64,000 bases of DNA. Origin: Amaricoccus sp047275745. GTDB taxonomy: Bacteria > Pseudomonadota > Alphaproteobacteria > Rhodobacterales > Rhodobacteraceae. The notes below the pieces were generated by a model, which worked only from the letters and a program-made list of their open reading frames with translations, was not told the DNA's origin and searched no databases. The stretch is taken from contig NZ_JBKQWU010000003.1 in the NCBI RefSeq assembly GCF_047275745.1, positions 62,001 to 126,000 on the forward strand, written 5' to 3'. The position numbers and the translations under genes are program-made. Shown here piece after piece: positions 42,520 to 50,601 of the stretch. Within the stretch, counting starts at the first letter, position 1. Each line of letters starts with the position of its first letter.

Positions 42520-43584
42520 TCACCCGCAAACCGCGCACCCCTCCCGCGCCCTGATCCGGACCACTCTCGTCTCGGCCCGGAGCCCGTCGAAGAGCACCAT
42601 CCGTCCCCGGAGCCCCTCCCCGGCGCCTGCGATGTGCTTCACCGCTTCGAGGGCCAGCATCGCCCCCAGCACGCCCGGCAGGGGGCCGACCACGCCCGCT
42701 TCGGAGCAGGAGGGGGCGAGGCCGTCGGCGGGGGGCTCGGGAAAGAGGCAGCGGTAGCAGGGGCCGCCGCGCGCCGGGTCGAAGAGGGCGATCTGGCCCT
42801 CCCACTGGCTCATCGCGGCGGAGAGGAGCGGGAGGCCCAGGGCGACGCAGGCGGCGTTGACCGCGTAGCGGGTGGCGAAATTGTCGGAGCCGTCGATCAC
42901 GAGATCGGCGCCGTCGAGGAGTTCGGGCGCGTTGTCGGCGTCGAGGCGGATCTCGCGCGGCTCGACCGTCACCAGCGGGTTCAGCCGGTCAAGCGCGGCG
43001 CGGGCCGCCTCCGCCTTCGGGGCGCCAACGTCCGCGGTCCCGAACAGGATCTGGCGCTGCAGGTTCGAGAGCGACACGGCGTCGTCGTCGATCACCCTGA
43101 GCGCCCCGACCCCCGCGGCGGCGAGATAGAGCAGCGCCGGGTCGCCAAGACCACCCGCGCCGATCACCGCCACCCGCGCCGCGCGGAGCCGGGCCTGTCC
43201 CGGCCCGCCGATCTCGCGCAGGACGATGTGGCGCGCATATCTGGTCAGTTCGTCCGGGGTCATGCCGCCTCCTCCCGATCCGGCTCCCGCCGCCCCGGTC
43301 GCGGGCGGCCGCGGCGGATGCGTCACCCGCGCCCGGGCCCGCCTGCGGAGCGCGCGGATCAGCAAGGCATAGCCGAGGATCGGCGCCGCGATAAGCCCGC
43401 CCCAGCCGAGGCGATAGACGAGCAACGCCGGATCGCCGCCCGGGAGCGCCTGGCTCGCAACCAGAAGGAAAAGCCAGCCCAGCAGGATCGCGACCATGAC
43501 CGGGCGGGACGCGCGCAGCAGCCGGGCGCAACCGAACGCCGCCAGCATGAGCGCGGTCGCAAGCACGGCCACGGTCCCGGACAT
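42520..43584 (-). CDS. moeB: MoeB/ThiF/HesA-family adenylyltransferase with N-terminal membrane segments
   Basis: E1-like enzyme that adenylates the C-terminus of a sulfur-carrier protein (MoaD or ThiS), for molybdopterin or thiamine synthesis. The 354-residue product has two to three N-terminal hydrophobic helices (about 1-80) and a Pro/Gly linker, then the catalytic domain from MTPDELTRYARHIVLREIGG. ATP-binding GAGGLGDPALLYLAAAGVG, the NLQRQILF Arg finger and zinc cysteines CYRC and CAVC are all visible. The membrane extension is not part of E. coli MoeB. An internal ATG at the catalytic domain could give a soluble form. It starts six bases after the cysK stop. Confidence 0.88.
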   Translation of the reverse strand: MSGTVAVLATALMLAAFGCARLLRASRPVMVAILLGWLFLLVASQALPGGDPALLVYRLGWGGLIAAPILGYALLIRALRRRARARVTHPPRPPATGAAGAGSGGGGMTPDELTRYARHIVLREIGGPGQARLRAARVAVIGAGGLGDPALLYLAAAGVGALRVIDDDAVSLSNLQRQILFGTADVGAPKAEAARAALDRLNPLVTVEPREIRLDADNAPELLDGADLVIDGSDNFATRYAVNAACVALGLPLLSAAMSQWEGQIALFDPARGGPCYRCLFPEPPADGLAPSCSEAGVVGPLPGVLGAMLALEAVKHIAGAGEGLRGRMVLFDGLRAETRVVRIRAREGCAVCG

Positions 43585-43590
43585 GGGGCC

Positions 43591-44556
43591 TCAGATCCCG
43601 TCGAAAAGCGCGGTCGAGAGGTAGCGCTCCGCGAAGCTCGGCAGCACGGTGACGACGCGCTTGCCCTCCATCCCGGGCTCCTGCGCGATCTCGAGCGCGG
43701 CGGCGACGGCTGCTCCGGAAGAGATGCCGGCCGGTATCCCTTCGAGCGATGCGAGGCGCCGGGCGAAATCGAGCGCGGTCTCGTTGCCGATGGTGAGCAC
43801 CCGGTCGATCAGCTCCGTATCGAGGATCGGCGGGACGAAGCCCGCGCCGATGCCCTGGATGCGGTGCGGACCCGCGTCGCCACCGGAGAGCACCGGGCTG
43901 TCTTCCGGCTCGACCGCGACGATCCGGACGCCGGGCGCGCGTTCGCGCAGCATCCGCCCGACCCCGGTCAGCGTGCCGCCGGTGCCGACGCCTGCGACGA
44001 AGACGTCGAGCGCGCCGCCGGTATCGGCCCAGATCTCCTCGGCCGTGGTGGCGCGGTGGACCTCTGGATTGGCGGCGTTCTCGAACTGCTGCGGCATCAC
44101 CGCGCCCGGGATCTCGTCGAGCAGTTCGCCCGCCCGCGCGATCGCACCCCGCATCCCTTCGGCGGCGGGCGTGAGCTCCAGCCGGGCGCCGAGCAGGATC
44201 AGCATCTTGCGCCGTTCGAGCGACATGCTCTCGGGCATGACCAGCACGAGGCGATAGCCGCGCGCCGCGCAGACGAAGGCGAGGCCGATCCCGGTATTGC
44301 CCGAGGTCGGTTCGATCACCGTGCCGCCCGGGGCGAGCACCCCCTCCGCCGCGAGCGCGTCGAGCATGGCAACGCCGATGCGGTCCTTGACCGAATGCGT
44401 CGGATTGAAGAACTCGAGCTTGGCGAGGATCTCCGCCCGCGCCCCCTCGGCGGCGGCCAGTTTCGCCAGCCGCACCAGTGGCGTGCCGCCGATCGTTTCG
44501 GTGATATCGGCGTAGATCCTGCCCCGCGGGGGCCTCGCCGTCGGAAAACCGTCCAT
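43591..44556 (-). CDS. cysK: Cysteine synthase A
   Basis: Pyridoxal-phosphate enzyme joining O-acetylserine and sulfide to cysteine. The 321-residue product shows GGTPLVRL, the PLP lysine in NPTHSVKDRIG, the substrate loop EPTSGNTGIGLA, the phosphate-binding GVGTGGTLTG, and the EPEDSPVLSGG C-terminal region. A GAGG ribosome site precedes the ATG at 44556, eight bases after the Rrf2-type regulator stop. Placement between that regulator and moeB suggests sulfur-responsive control. Confidence 0.94.
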   Translation of the reverse strand: MDGFPTARPPRGRIYADITETIGGTPLVRLAKLAAAEGARAEILAKLEFFNPTHSVKDRIGVAMLDALAAEGVLAPGGTVIEPTSGNTGIGLAFVCAARGYRLVLVMPESMSLERRKMLILLGARLELTPAAEGMRGAIARAGELLDEIPGAVMPQQFENAANPEVHRATTAEEIWADTGGALDVFVAGVGTGGTLTGVGRMLRERAPGVRIVAVEPEDSPVLSGGDAGPHRIQGIGAGFVPPILDTELIDRVLTIGNETALDFARRLASLEGIPAGISSGAAVAAALEIAQEPGMEGKRVVTVLPSFAERYLSTALFDGI

Positions 44557-44564
44557 CGGCCGCC

Positions 44565-45014
44565 TCAGATCGTGAAATCGGGGAGCGTGCCGTCGGCGCG
44601 CGGAATGCCCTGGCCGCGGGCCCGGCGGCAGAGGTCTTCCATCGTGATCGCGTCGAACCGGCGCAGGATCTCGCCTTCTATATCCTCCCAGAGCGGCGTG
44701 ATCACCTTCTCGCCCAGCGCGGCGGTCGACGGTGACGGGTCCTCGTCGGTGTCGAGCCCCTGCACCACGCGCACCACGTCGCCGAGCGTCACCCGCCGCC
44801 GCTCCCGCGCCAGCGTGTAGCCACCTCTCGGCCCGCGGACGCCGCGCAGCACGCCCTCCCGGACGAGGCGTTGCAGCACCTGTTCGAGGTAGCGCTGCGG
44901 GATCCCCTGGCGCGCGGTGATGTCGCGCGACTGCACCGGATCGGGCCGCGCATTATAGGCGATGTCGAGCACCGCCTCGAGCGCCAGCGCGGTCTTGCGC
45001 GACAGCCTCAGCAT
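44565..45014 (-). CDS. Rrf2-family transcriptional regulator (CymR/IscR-like)
   Basis: A 149-residue Rrf2 regulator: winged helix-turn-helix with MLRLSRKTALALEAVLDIA, the recognition helix GIPQRYLEQVLQRL, and the wing GVRGPRGGYTLARE. The three cluster-binding cysteines of IscR are missing; the only Cys is in DLCRRA near residue 129. It therefore probably does not bind an Fe-S cluster and is closer to the cysteine regulator CymR. cysK follows at eight bases, so it likely controls cysteine synthesis. Its start overlaps the dut stop by seven bases. Confidence 0.88.
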   Translation of the reverse strand: MLRLSRKTALALEAVLDIAYNARPDPVQSRDITARQGIPQRYLEQVLQRLVREGVLRGVRGPRGGYTLARERRRVTLGDVVRVVQGLDTDEDPSPSTAALGEKVITPLWEDIEGEILRRFDAITMEDLCRRARGQGIPRADGTLPDFTI

Positions 45015-45589
45015 GGGTCCCTCCCGGACGCACCGCCCGCCGAACCCACCGCACCCGCCGGACCTGACCCCGGCGAGCTCAATCCCGTCGGGCCCAATCC
45101 CGTCGGGCCCAATCCTGTCGGGCCCAATCCGGTCGAGCCGAAACCGCCCGCGCCGCGCGCCGTCACATCGAGGCTCGCCGCCTCGACCAGCGCGGCGCGC
45201 GTCACCGGAGCGAAGATCATCTGCGCGACGCGCGTCCCGTGGCCGATGGTGACGGGACGGTCGCCGTGGTTGATCACGATGATCCCGATCTCGCCCCGAT
45301 AGTCAGCGTCGATCGTGCCGGGACTGTTCAGGAGCGTCAGCCCGTCGCGGAGCGCGAGTCCCGAGCGCGGCCGCATCTGCGCCTCGAACCCGGCGGGAAT
45401 GCCGAGCGCGAGCCCGGTCGGGATCAGTCGCCGCTCTCCCGGCGCCAGAGTCACGCCGCCCGGCCGGTCCTCGGGAGCGAGATTGGCCTGAACGTCCATG
45501 CCCGCCGCCGCCTCGGTCGCGTAGGACGGAAGCGGCAGCGCGGGATCGCGGCCGGGAAGGACCATGAGCGCCACCGCGACCCCGGTCAT
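45008..45589 (-). CDS. dut: dUTP diphosphatase with an expanded repeat tail
   Basis: Hydrolyses dUTP to dUMP, keeping uracil out of DNA; trimeric cytoplasmic enzyme. The 193-residue product has motif I (EAAAGMDVQANL), motif II (MRPRSGLAL), motif III (LLNSPGTIDADYRGEIG), motif IV (TRVAQMIFAPV) and motif V (RGAGGFGSTG, 145-154). Typical enzymes end just after motif V. This one continues for 39 residues: three copies of GPTGL, derived from the GSTGL of motif V, then a Gly/Ala/Ser tail. ATGA coupling to coaBC at its start and a seven-base overlap with the Rrf2 gene at its end. Confidence 0.93.
   Translation of the reverse strand: MTGVAVALMVLPGRDPALPLPSYATEAAAGMDVQANLAPEDRPGGVTLAPGERRLIPTGLALGIPAGFEAQMRPRSGLALRDGLTLLNSPGTIDADYRGEIGIIVINHGDRPVTIGHGTRVAQMIFAPVTRAALVEAASLDVTARGAGGFGSTGLGPTGLGPTGLGPTGLSSPGSGPAGAVGSAGGASGRDPC
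45081..45140. repeat. 15-bp tandem repeat in the 3' end of dut
   Basis: Four head-to-tail 15-base units (plus-strand AATCCCGTCGGGCCC twice, one with a C-to-T change, and a diverged AATCCGGTCGAGCCG). On the coding strand they encode G(P/S)TGL four times. The diverged unit is motif V of dUTPase itself, so the array looks like an in-frame amplification of that motif. Confidence 0.9.
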
Positions 45590-46782
45590 GCGAGCGCCTC
45601 GGCGATCCGGTCGACCAGGGCCTCGGCGGTCGCCTCCTTCGACATCCGGGGCCAGGTCTCGGCGCCCGCCTCGGTGATCAGCGTCACCGCGTTCTCGGTG
45701 CCGCCCATGATCCCGGAAGCCGGCGCCACGTCATTCGCGACCAGCCAGTCGCAACCCTTGCGGAGCCGCTTCGCGGTCGCATTGGCAAGCACGTCGTCGG
45801 TCTCGGCCGCGAAGCCGACCACGAGGCCGGGCCGCCCGGCGGAGAGATTGGAGACGGTCTTCAGGATGTCGGGATTCTCGCCGAATTCGAAGCTCGGCGC
45901 CGCGCCGTCGGGGGATTTCTTCACCTTCGACCCGCTCGGCGCCAGCACATGCCAGTCGGCGACCGCCGCCGCGAAGATCGCCACGTCGGCGGGCAGTGCC
46001 CCGAGCACCGCGTCGCGCATCTCGAGCGCCGTCTCCACCTCGACGACCTCGACGCCATTCGGTCGCGGCGCCTCGGCCGGGCCGGTCACGAAGGTCACGC
46101 GCGCCCCCCGTCGCGCGAGCGCCGAAGCGATCGCGCTGCCCTGCCGGCCCGAGGAGCGGTTGGCGATATAGCGCACCGGATCGATCGGCTCATGCGTCGG
46201 GCCCGAGGTGACGAGCGCATGGCGGCCGGTCAGCGGTCCCGCCCCTGCGAGCGCCGCCTCGATGGCGGCGAAGATGGCCGGTGGCTCGGCCATCCGTCCC
46301 GGCCCGAACTCGCCGCAGGCCATCGCGCCCTCGTCCGGACCGACGAAGCGCGTGCCATCGGCCTTCAGCGTCGCGAGATTGCGCTGGGTCGCGGGATGGA
46401 GCCACATGCGTACGTTCATCGCCGGCGCCATCAGCACCGGCTTGTCGGTCGCGAGCAGGAGCGTGCTCGCGAGATCATCGGCGAGGCCATTCGCGGATTT
46501 CGCCATCAGATCGGCGGTCGCTGGCGCGACGACCACGAGATCGGCGGCGCGCGACAGTTCGATATGCCCCATCTCCGCCTCGGCGGTGAGGTCGAAAAGC
46601 TCGCTGTGGATCGGATCCTCCGCCAGCGCCGACAGCGACAGCGGCGTGACGAATTCCGCGCCCGCCCGGGTCAGCACCGGCACGACCGCGATGCTGGCCT
46701 TCCGGGCCAGCCTGACCAGTTCCAGAGACTTGTACGCGGCGATGCCGCCGCCGACGATCAGGAGAATGCCGCGTCCGGCCAT
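45586..46782 (-). CDS. coaBC: Bifunctional phosphopantothenoylcysteine decarboxylase/phosphopantothenate-cysteine ligase
   Basis: Two consecutive coenzyme A steps in one cytoplasmic protein. The 398 residues split into the FMN-dependent CoaC half (about 1-180; LIVGGGIAAYKSLELVR, the active His in EMGHIELSR, and APAMNVRMWLHPAT) and the CoaB half (SGPTHEPIDPVRYIANRSSG, DVAIFAAAVADWH and KSPDG). Full length for the family. Its stop overlaps the dut start. The coaBC-dut pairing is common in proteobacteria. Confidence 0.95.
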   Translation of the reverse strand: MAGRGILLIVGGGIAAYKSLELVRLARKASIAVVPVLTRAGAEFVTPLSLSALAEDPIHSELFDLTAEAEMGHIELSRAADLVVVAPATADLMAKSANGLADDLASTLLLATDKPVLMAPAMNVRMWLHPATQRNLATLKADGTRFVGPDEGAMACGEFGPGRMAEPPAIFAAIEAALAGAGPLTGRHALVTSGPTHEPIDPVRYIANRSSGRQGSAIASALARRGARVTFVTGPAEAPRPNGVEVVEVETALEMRDAVLGALPADVAIFAAAVADWHVLAPSGSKVKKSPDGAAPSFEFGENPDILKTVSNLSAGRPGLVVGFAAETDDVLANATAKRLRKGCDWLVANDVAPASGIMGGTENAVTLITEAGAETWPRMSKEATAEALVDRIAEALA

Positions 46783-46915
46783 GTTTCACACCTCGGGCGC
46801 GGGTGGTTGCCTGAACCCCGCGGCGAGAGTGTAGTTCGCACGCGCCCCGGCTTCAAGTCACGCCACCGCGCCCCGGGATCGGGACGGGCATGAGGACGCC
46901 GTATCGCGCGGGAGA

Positions 46916-47773
46916 CTACGGCGGGTTTTCCGCGGATCTCCGCTCCTGCCTCAGCTGCGCGCACGGATCTTCGCGCGGGGGCGCCGGGGCCAGCAGCAGC
47001 GCGTCATAGTCTTCCGCGTTGCCCGGGTCCTGTTCGAACTGGCCGAGGGTCACGATGCTCAGGCCCGGCTGGGCGTGGCCGACGAGCGCCGGCATCCCCC
47101 GGACCTTGTCCGCGTGGCCGCTGCCGGTGATGACGACCACCTGTCCGCCGCCGGTCATCGTCCGCGCCCAGATCGTCGCGTCGGCGAGGCTCGCGTCGCG
47201 AAAGCGCTGCGCCTCGACCAGTCCGGGCAGCATCTGGGGAGGAAGCGCGTCGCAATGGGCCGCGGCCTGTTCCGCCTCGCGGAACCGCTGTTCGGCGGCG
47301 GGAAGCGGCCGGTCGAGACCGTAGTTCGACGCATCGGGCCCGAAGGCGCCCGCCGCGCCCTCGATGGTTGCGCGTCGCACATCGGAACGGGGCTGCTCGG
47401 CACCGAAGATCTGGGCGCGCGGGGCGGCGGCGAGGATGTTCCAGTAGAAGTCGAAAGCGGGCCAGCCGCTTCGCTCCCAGTCGAGCGCGGCCGCGACCTC
47501 GCCTTCCCCGGCGCCGTTCGCGCGAAGCTTGTTCACGGCTTCCTCGTCGGCCTGCGGAATCATCTCGAAGACGAGCGCGTCGGGTTCGAGCGCGGCGACG
47601 ATCTCGGCCTGGTTCGCGTGATGCGCCGGATTGTCATGCACCTCCCCGAGCACGACGATGTCCGCGTCACGGGCGAGGTCGATGAATTCGGGCACCGTCG
47701 AAGCCTGCGAGGCACCCGGGATCTGTACGCAACCGAAAAGCACCGCGATGGCGCCCGGGCCAAACCGCATCAT
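46916..47773 (-). CDS. ChaN-family (heme-binding-type) lipoprotein
   Basis: A 285-residue exported protein of the ChaN/haem-binding uptake Tiki superfamily. A lipobox-like LFGC near residue 16 within the signal peptide suggests lipid anchoring, although Phe before Gly is unusual. Conserved segments are VVLGEVHDNPAHHANQAEIV and a late VVITGSGHADKVRGMP. ChaN proteins bind heme or act in iron handling; the exact role is uncertain. The start has several options (GTG 47776, ATG 47773, ATG 47770). Monocistronic by spacing. Confidence 0.83.
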   Translation of the reverse strand: MMRFGPGAIAVLFGCVQIPGASQASTVPEFIDLARDADIVVLGEVHDNPAHHANQAEIVAALEPDALVFEMIPQADEEAVNKLRANGAGEGEVAAALDWERSGWPAFDFYWNILAAAPRAQIFGAEQPRSDVRRATIEGAAGAFGPDASNYGLDRPLPAAEQRFREAEQAAAHCDALPPQMLPGLVEAQRFRDASLADATIWARTMTGGGQVVVITGSGHADKVRGMPALVGHAQPGLSIVTLGQFEQDPGNAEDYDALLLAPAPPREDPCAQLRQERRSAENPP

Positions 47774-47858
47774 CACCCCCAGAGATACGGAAAAACATCC
47801 GGCGATGTCGTCGCACTATGTCACGCGACCGCGCCCGCGTCACGCGCTTTCGCCCGCC

Positions 47859-48740
47859 TCAGGCGGTCGCCAGGGTCTCGGCGGCCGATCCGCTAACGCT
47901 TTCAAGGCGTTTGCGGAGTTTCCCGAGAGCCTGCGCCTCGAGTTGGCGGATGCGTTCCTTCGAGAGGCCGAGCTCCTGGCCGAGGCTTTCGAGCGTGCGC
48001 GGCTCATCCCGGAGCTTGCGCTCGACGATGATCATCCGCTCCCGCGCATTCAAGGCTCCGAGCGCCTCGGCGAGCCAGCCCCGGACGCGCGCGAGATCGG
48101 CGTCGCGCGTCACGGTCTCCTCAGCCCGCGGCGCCTCGTCCTCCAGCGTCTCCACCCATTCGCGGCCTTCCTCGCCCGCCTGCTGCGCGTTGAGCGAGAA
48201 GTCGGCGCCGGAGAGCCGCGCGTCCATCATCTCGACATCGCGGAGCGGCACGCCCACTTCCTCCGCGATCATCTCGCGCAGGCGCTGGCTGTCGAGAATT
48301 TCGCCCGTCGCACTCGCCTCGCGCTCCAGCTTCGCGCGGACGCGGCGGAGGTTGAAGAACAGCGCCTTCTGCGACGAGGTCGAGCCGGTCCGCACCATCG
48401 ACCAGTTGCGCATCACGTAATCCTGGATCGACGCCTTGATCCACCAGACGGCATAGGTCGAGAAGCGCACGCCGCGGTCGGGATCGAACTTCTCCGCCGC
48501 CTTCATGAGCCCCACGCCCGCTTCCTGGATCAGATCGGGCATCGGCGCGCCGTAGCGGCGATATTTCGCGGCCATCGAGATCGCGAGACGCATGTAGGCG
48601 TTGACGAGCCGGTGCAGCGAAGCTTCGTCCCGCTCGTCGCGCCAGGCGCGGGCGAGCGCGAGTTCGGTGTCCGCGTCGAGCATCTCCGCGCCCATCGCGC
48701 GTTTGGTGACGGTCCGAAGTCCGATGTCGTCCAGAGCCAT
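47859..48740 (-). CDS. rpoH2: RNA polymerase sigma factor RpoH, RpoHII type
   Basis: Alternative sigma factor for heat shock and singlet-oxygen/oxidative stress genes. The 293-residue product has region 2 (RLVNAYMRLAISMAAKYRRY, IQEAGVGLMKAAEKFDPDRG, FSTYAVWWIKASIQDYVMRN), the RpoH box QKALFFNLRR (124-133), and region 4.2 (TLESLGQELGLSKERIRQLE). The short MALDDIGLRT start resembles Rhodobacter RpoHII rather than RpoHI. An RpoE-like promoter lies upstream, matching the known RpoE to RpoHII cascade of R. sphaeroides. Confidence 0.93.
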   Translation of the reverse strand: MALDDIGLRTVTKRAMGAEMLDADTELALARAWRDERDEASLHRLVNAYMRLAISMAAKYRRYGAPMPDLIQEAGVGLMKAAEKFDPDRGVRFSTYAVWWIKASIQDYVMRNWSMVRTGSTSSQKALFFNLRRVRAKLEREASATGEILDSQRLREMIAEEVGVPLRDVEMMDARLSGADFSLNAQQAGEEGREWVETLEDEAPRAEETVTRDADLARVRGWLAEALGALNARERMIIVERKLRDEPRTLESLGQELGLSKERIRQLEAQALGKLRKRLESVSGSAAETLATA

Positions 48741-48812
48741 ATGCCGTCCTCCTCGGGGAGCGGGAAGACCGCGGTCCGCGGCGGAACGCGCGCTTCTCGA
48801 CCCTTGCACAGT

Positions 48813-48842
48813 GCTCTACGCGCGAGGGGGCGATTTGGATCA
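48813..48842 (-). promoter_or_regulatory. RpoE (ECF sigma)-type promoter of rpoH2
   Basis: On the minus strand TGATCC (48842-48837) is followed after 18 bases by TAGAGC (48818-48813), close to the RpoE promoter form of Rhodobacter (TGATCC with a TAAGA-like -10). Transcription would start near 48806, giving a leader of about 65 bases. The rest of 48741-49101 contains an unpaired TATAAT at 48917-48922 on the plus strand and nothing else recognised. Confidence 0.65.
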
Positions 48843-49101
48843 CCAGAATTTTCGGGTCCAGCGCGCCGCGGTCATCCCGGAACGGCGCTCAAAATCAGGG
48901 AAACATCCGGCAGAGTTATAATTTCATTAACTTTTCCGGGAATCGACCAGCCGGGTGGGGGGACCCGCCGAAGTTAGAAATATTCTCATCCGCCGGCGGG
49001 CCGCGAGCGTCGGGACCCGGAAATCCTCCTCGCCGCGGGACCGGTTAACCCGGGTGAAACGCGTCTCCGGCCACGGTCGCGCGAATTGCCGAGGGGATGC
49101 C

Positions 49102-50601
49102 ATGGTCGCCCGCGCCTATACGGTGGCTTTTCAGGGGCTCGAGGCCCGGCCGGTCGAGGTGCAATGCGCCATCGCGGCCGGATTGCCCGCGTTCAACCTC
49201 GTCGGTCTGCCGGACAAGTCGGTCTCCGAGGCCAAGGAACGGGTGCGCGCGGCGCTGGTCGCCATGGGGCTCGCCCTGCCCGCGAAGCGGATCACCGTCA
49301 ATCTCTCCCCCGCCGATCTGCCCAAGGAGGGATCGCATTTCGACCTGCCGATCGCGCTCGCGGTTCTGGCCGAGATGGATGTCGTGCCGCGCGACGCGGT
49401 CGCGGGCGTCGTGGCACTCGGGGAGCTGTCGCTCGACGGAGGCATCGTCGCCGTCACCGGGGCGCTGCCCGCCGCCGTAGCGGCGGCGGAGGCCGAGCGC
49501 GGCCTGGTCTGCCCCGCGGGGCGCGGCGCCGAGGCCGCCTGGGTCGGCGCCGCGCAGGTGATCGCGCCGCGCTCGCTCCTCGCGCTCGTCAACCACATGA
49601 CGGGCAAGGCCGTGCTCTCGCCCGCGGAGCCGGGCATCGTCGCCGGAGCGGTGGAGGCGCGGGATCTGAGCGACGTGCGCGGACAGGAGAAGGCGAAGCG
49701 CGCGCTCGAGATCGCCGCCGCGGGGCGGCATCATCTCTTGATGATCGGGCCTCCGGGGAGCGGCAAGTCGATGCTCGCCGCGCGCCTGCCCGGCATCCTG
49801 CCGCCGATGGCTGCGGCGGAGGCGTTGGAGACCTCGATGATCCATTCCGTCGCCGGGCTGCTCGGCGAGGGCGGGATCAGCCGCGCCCGGCCGTTCCGCG
49901 AGCCGCATCACACCGCCTCGGTGGCGGCGATCGCCGGCGGCGGACGCGGCGCGAAACCGGGCGAGATCAGCCTCGCGCATCACGGCGTGCTGTTTCTCGA
50001 CGAATTTCCCGAGTTTCCGCGGCCCGTGCTGGAGACGCTGCGTCAGCCGCTCGAAACCGGGGAGGTCGTGGTCGCGCGCGCGAATGCCCATGTGCGCTAC
50101 CCCTGCCGCTTCCTTCTCGTCGCCGCCGCCAATCCGTGCCGCTGCGGCTACCTCGCCGATGCGTCGCGCGCCTGCGGCCGGGCGCCGGCCTGCGGCGCGG
50201 ATTACATGGGGCGGATCTCCGGGCCCCTGCTCGACCGCTTCGACCTGCGTGTCGAGGTTCCGGCGGTCTCGATCGACGATCTCGCTTCCGCGGCCGCGGG
50301 CGAGCCGAGCGCCCTGGTCGCCGAACGCGTCGCCGCGGCCCGCGCCCTCCAGCGCGCCCGGTTCGAGGGCGTGACCGGCGCGCTCGTGAACGCGGACGCC
50401 GAGGGCGAACTGCTGACCGCCATCGCCCGGCCAGAACCCGACGCGGCGCTGTTGCTGCGCGAGCTTGCAACCCGGTTCCATCTCAGCGCCCGCGCCTACC
50501 ACCGCGTGCTCCGCGTCGCGCGCACCATCGCCGATCTCGACGCGAGCCCCGCCACCCTTCGACGCCATGTCGCCGAGGCGGCGGGCTATCGGCTCGGCTG
50601 A
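49102..50601 (+). CDS. comM: ComM/YifB-type Mg-chelatase-like AAA+ ATPase
   Basis: A 499-residue AAA+ protein. ComM is a helicase that extends recombination during natural transformation. An N-terminal Lon-like domain (about 1-170; ARAYTVAFQGLEARPVEVQC, LVGLPDKSVSEAKERVRAAL, NLSPADLPKEGSHFDLPIAL) is followed by the AAA+ core with Walker A GPPGSGKS, LFLDEFPEF (Walker B) and VAAANPCRCGYL. A C-terminal helical domain ends in HRVLRVARTIADLD. The ATG at 49102 gives the canonical start with GAGGGG upstream. The stop overlaps the convergent esterase gene by 16 bases. Confidence 0.93.
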   Translation: MVARAYTVAFQGLEARPVEVQCAIAAGLPAFNLVGLPDKSVSEAKERVRAALVAMGLALPAKRITVNLSPADLPKEGSHFDLPIALAVLAEMDVVPRDAVAGVVALGELSLDGGIVAVTGALPAAVAAAEAERGLVCPAGRGAEAAWVGAAQVIAPRSLLALVNHMTGKAVLSPAEPGIVAGAVEARDLSDVRGQEKAKRALEIAAAGRHHLLMIGPPGSGKSMLAARLPGILPPMAAAEALETSMIHSVAGLLGEGGISRARPFREPHHTASVAAIAGGGRGAKPGEISLAHHGVLFLDEFPEFPRPVLETLRQPLETGEVVVARANAHVRYPCRFLLVAAANPCRCGYLADASRACGRAPACGADYMGRISGPLLDRFDLRVEVPAVSIDDLASAAAGEPSALVAERVAAARALQRARFEGVTGALVNADAEGELLTAIARPEPDAALLLRELATRFHLSARAYHRVLRVARTIADLDASPATLRRHVAEAAGYRLG

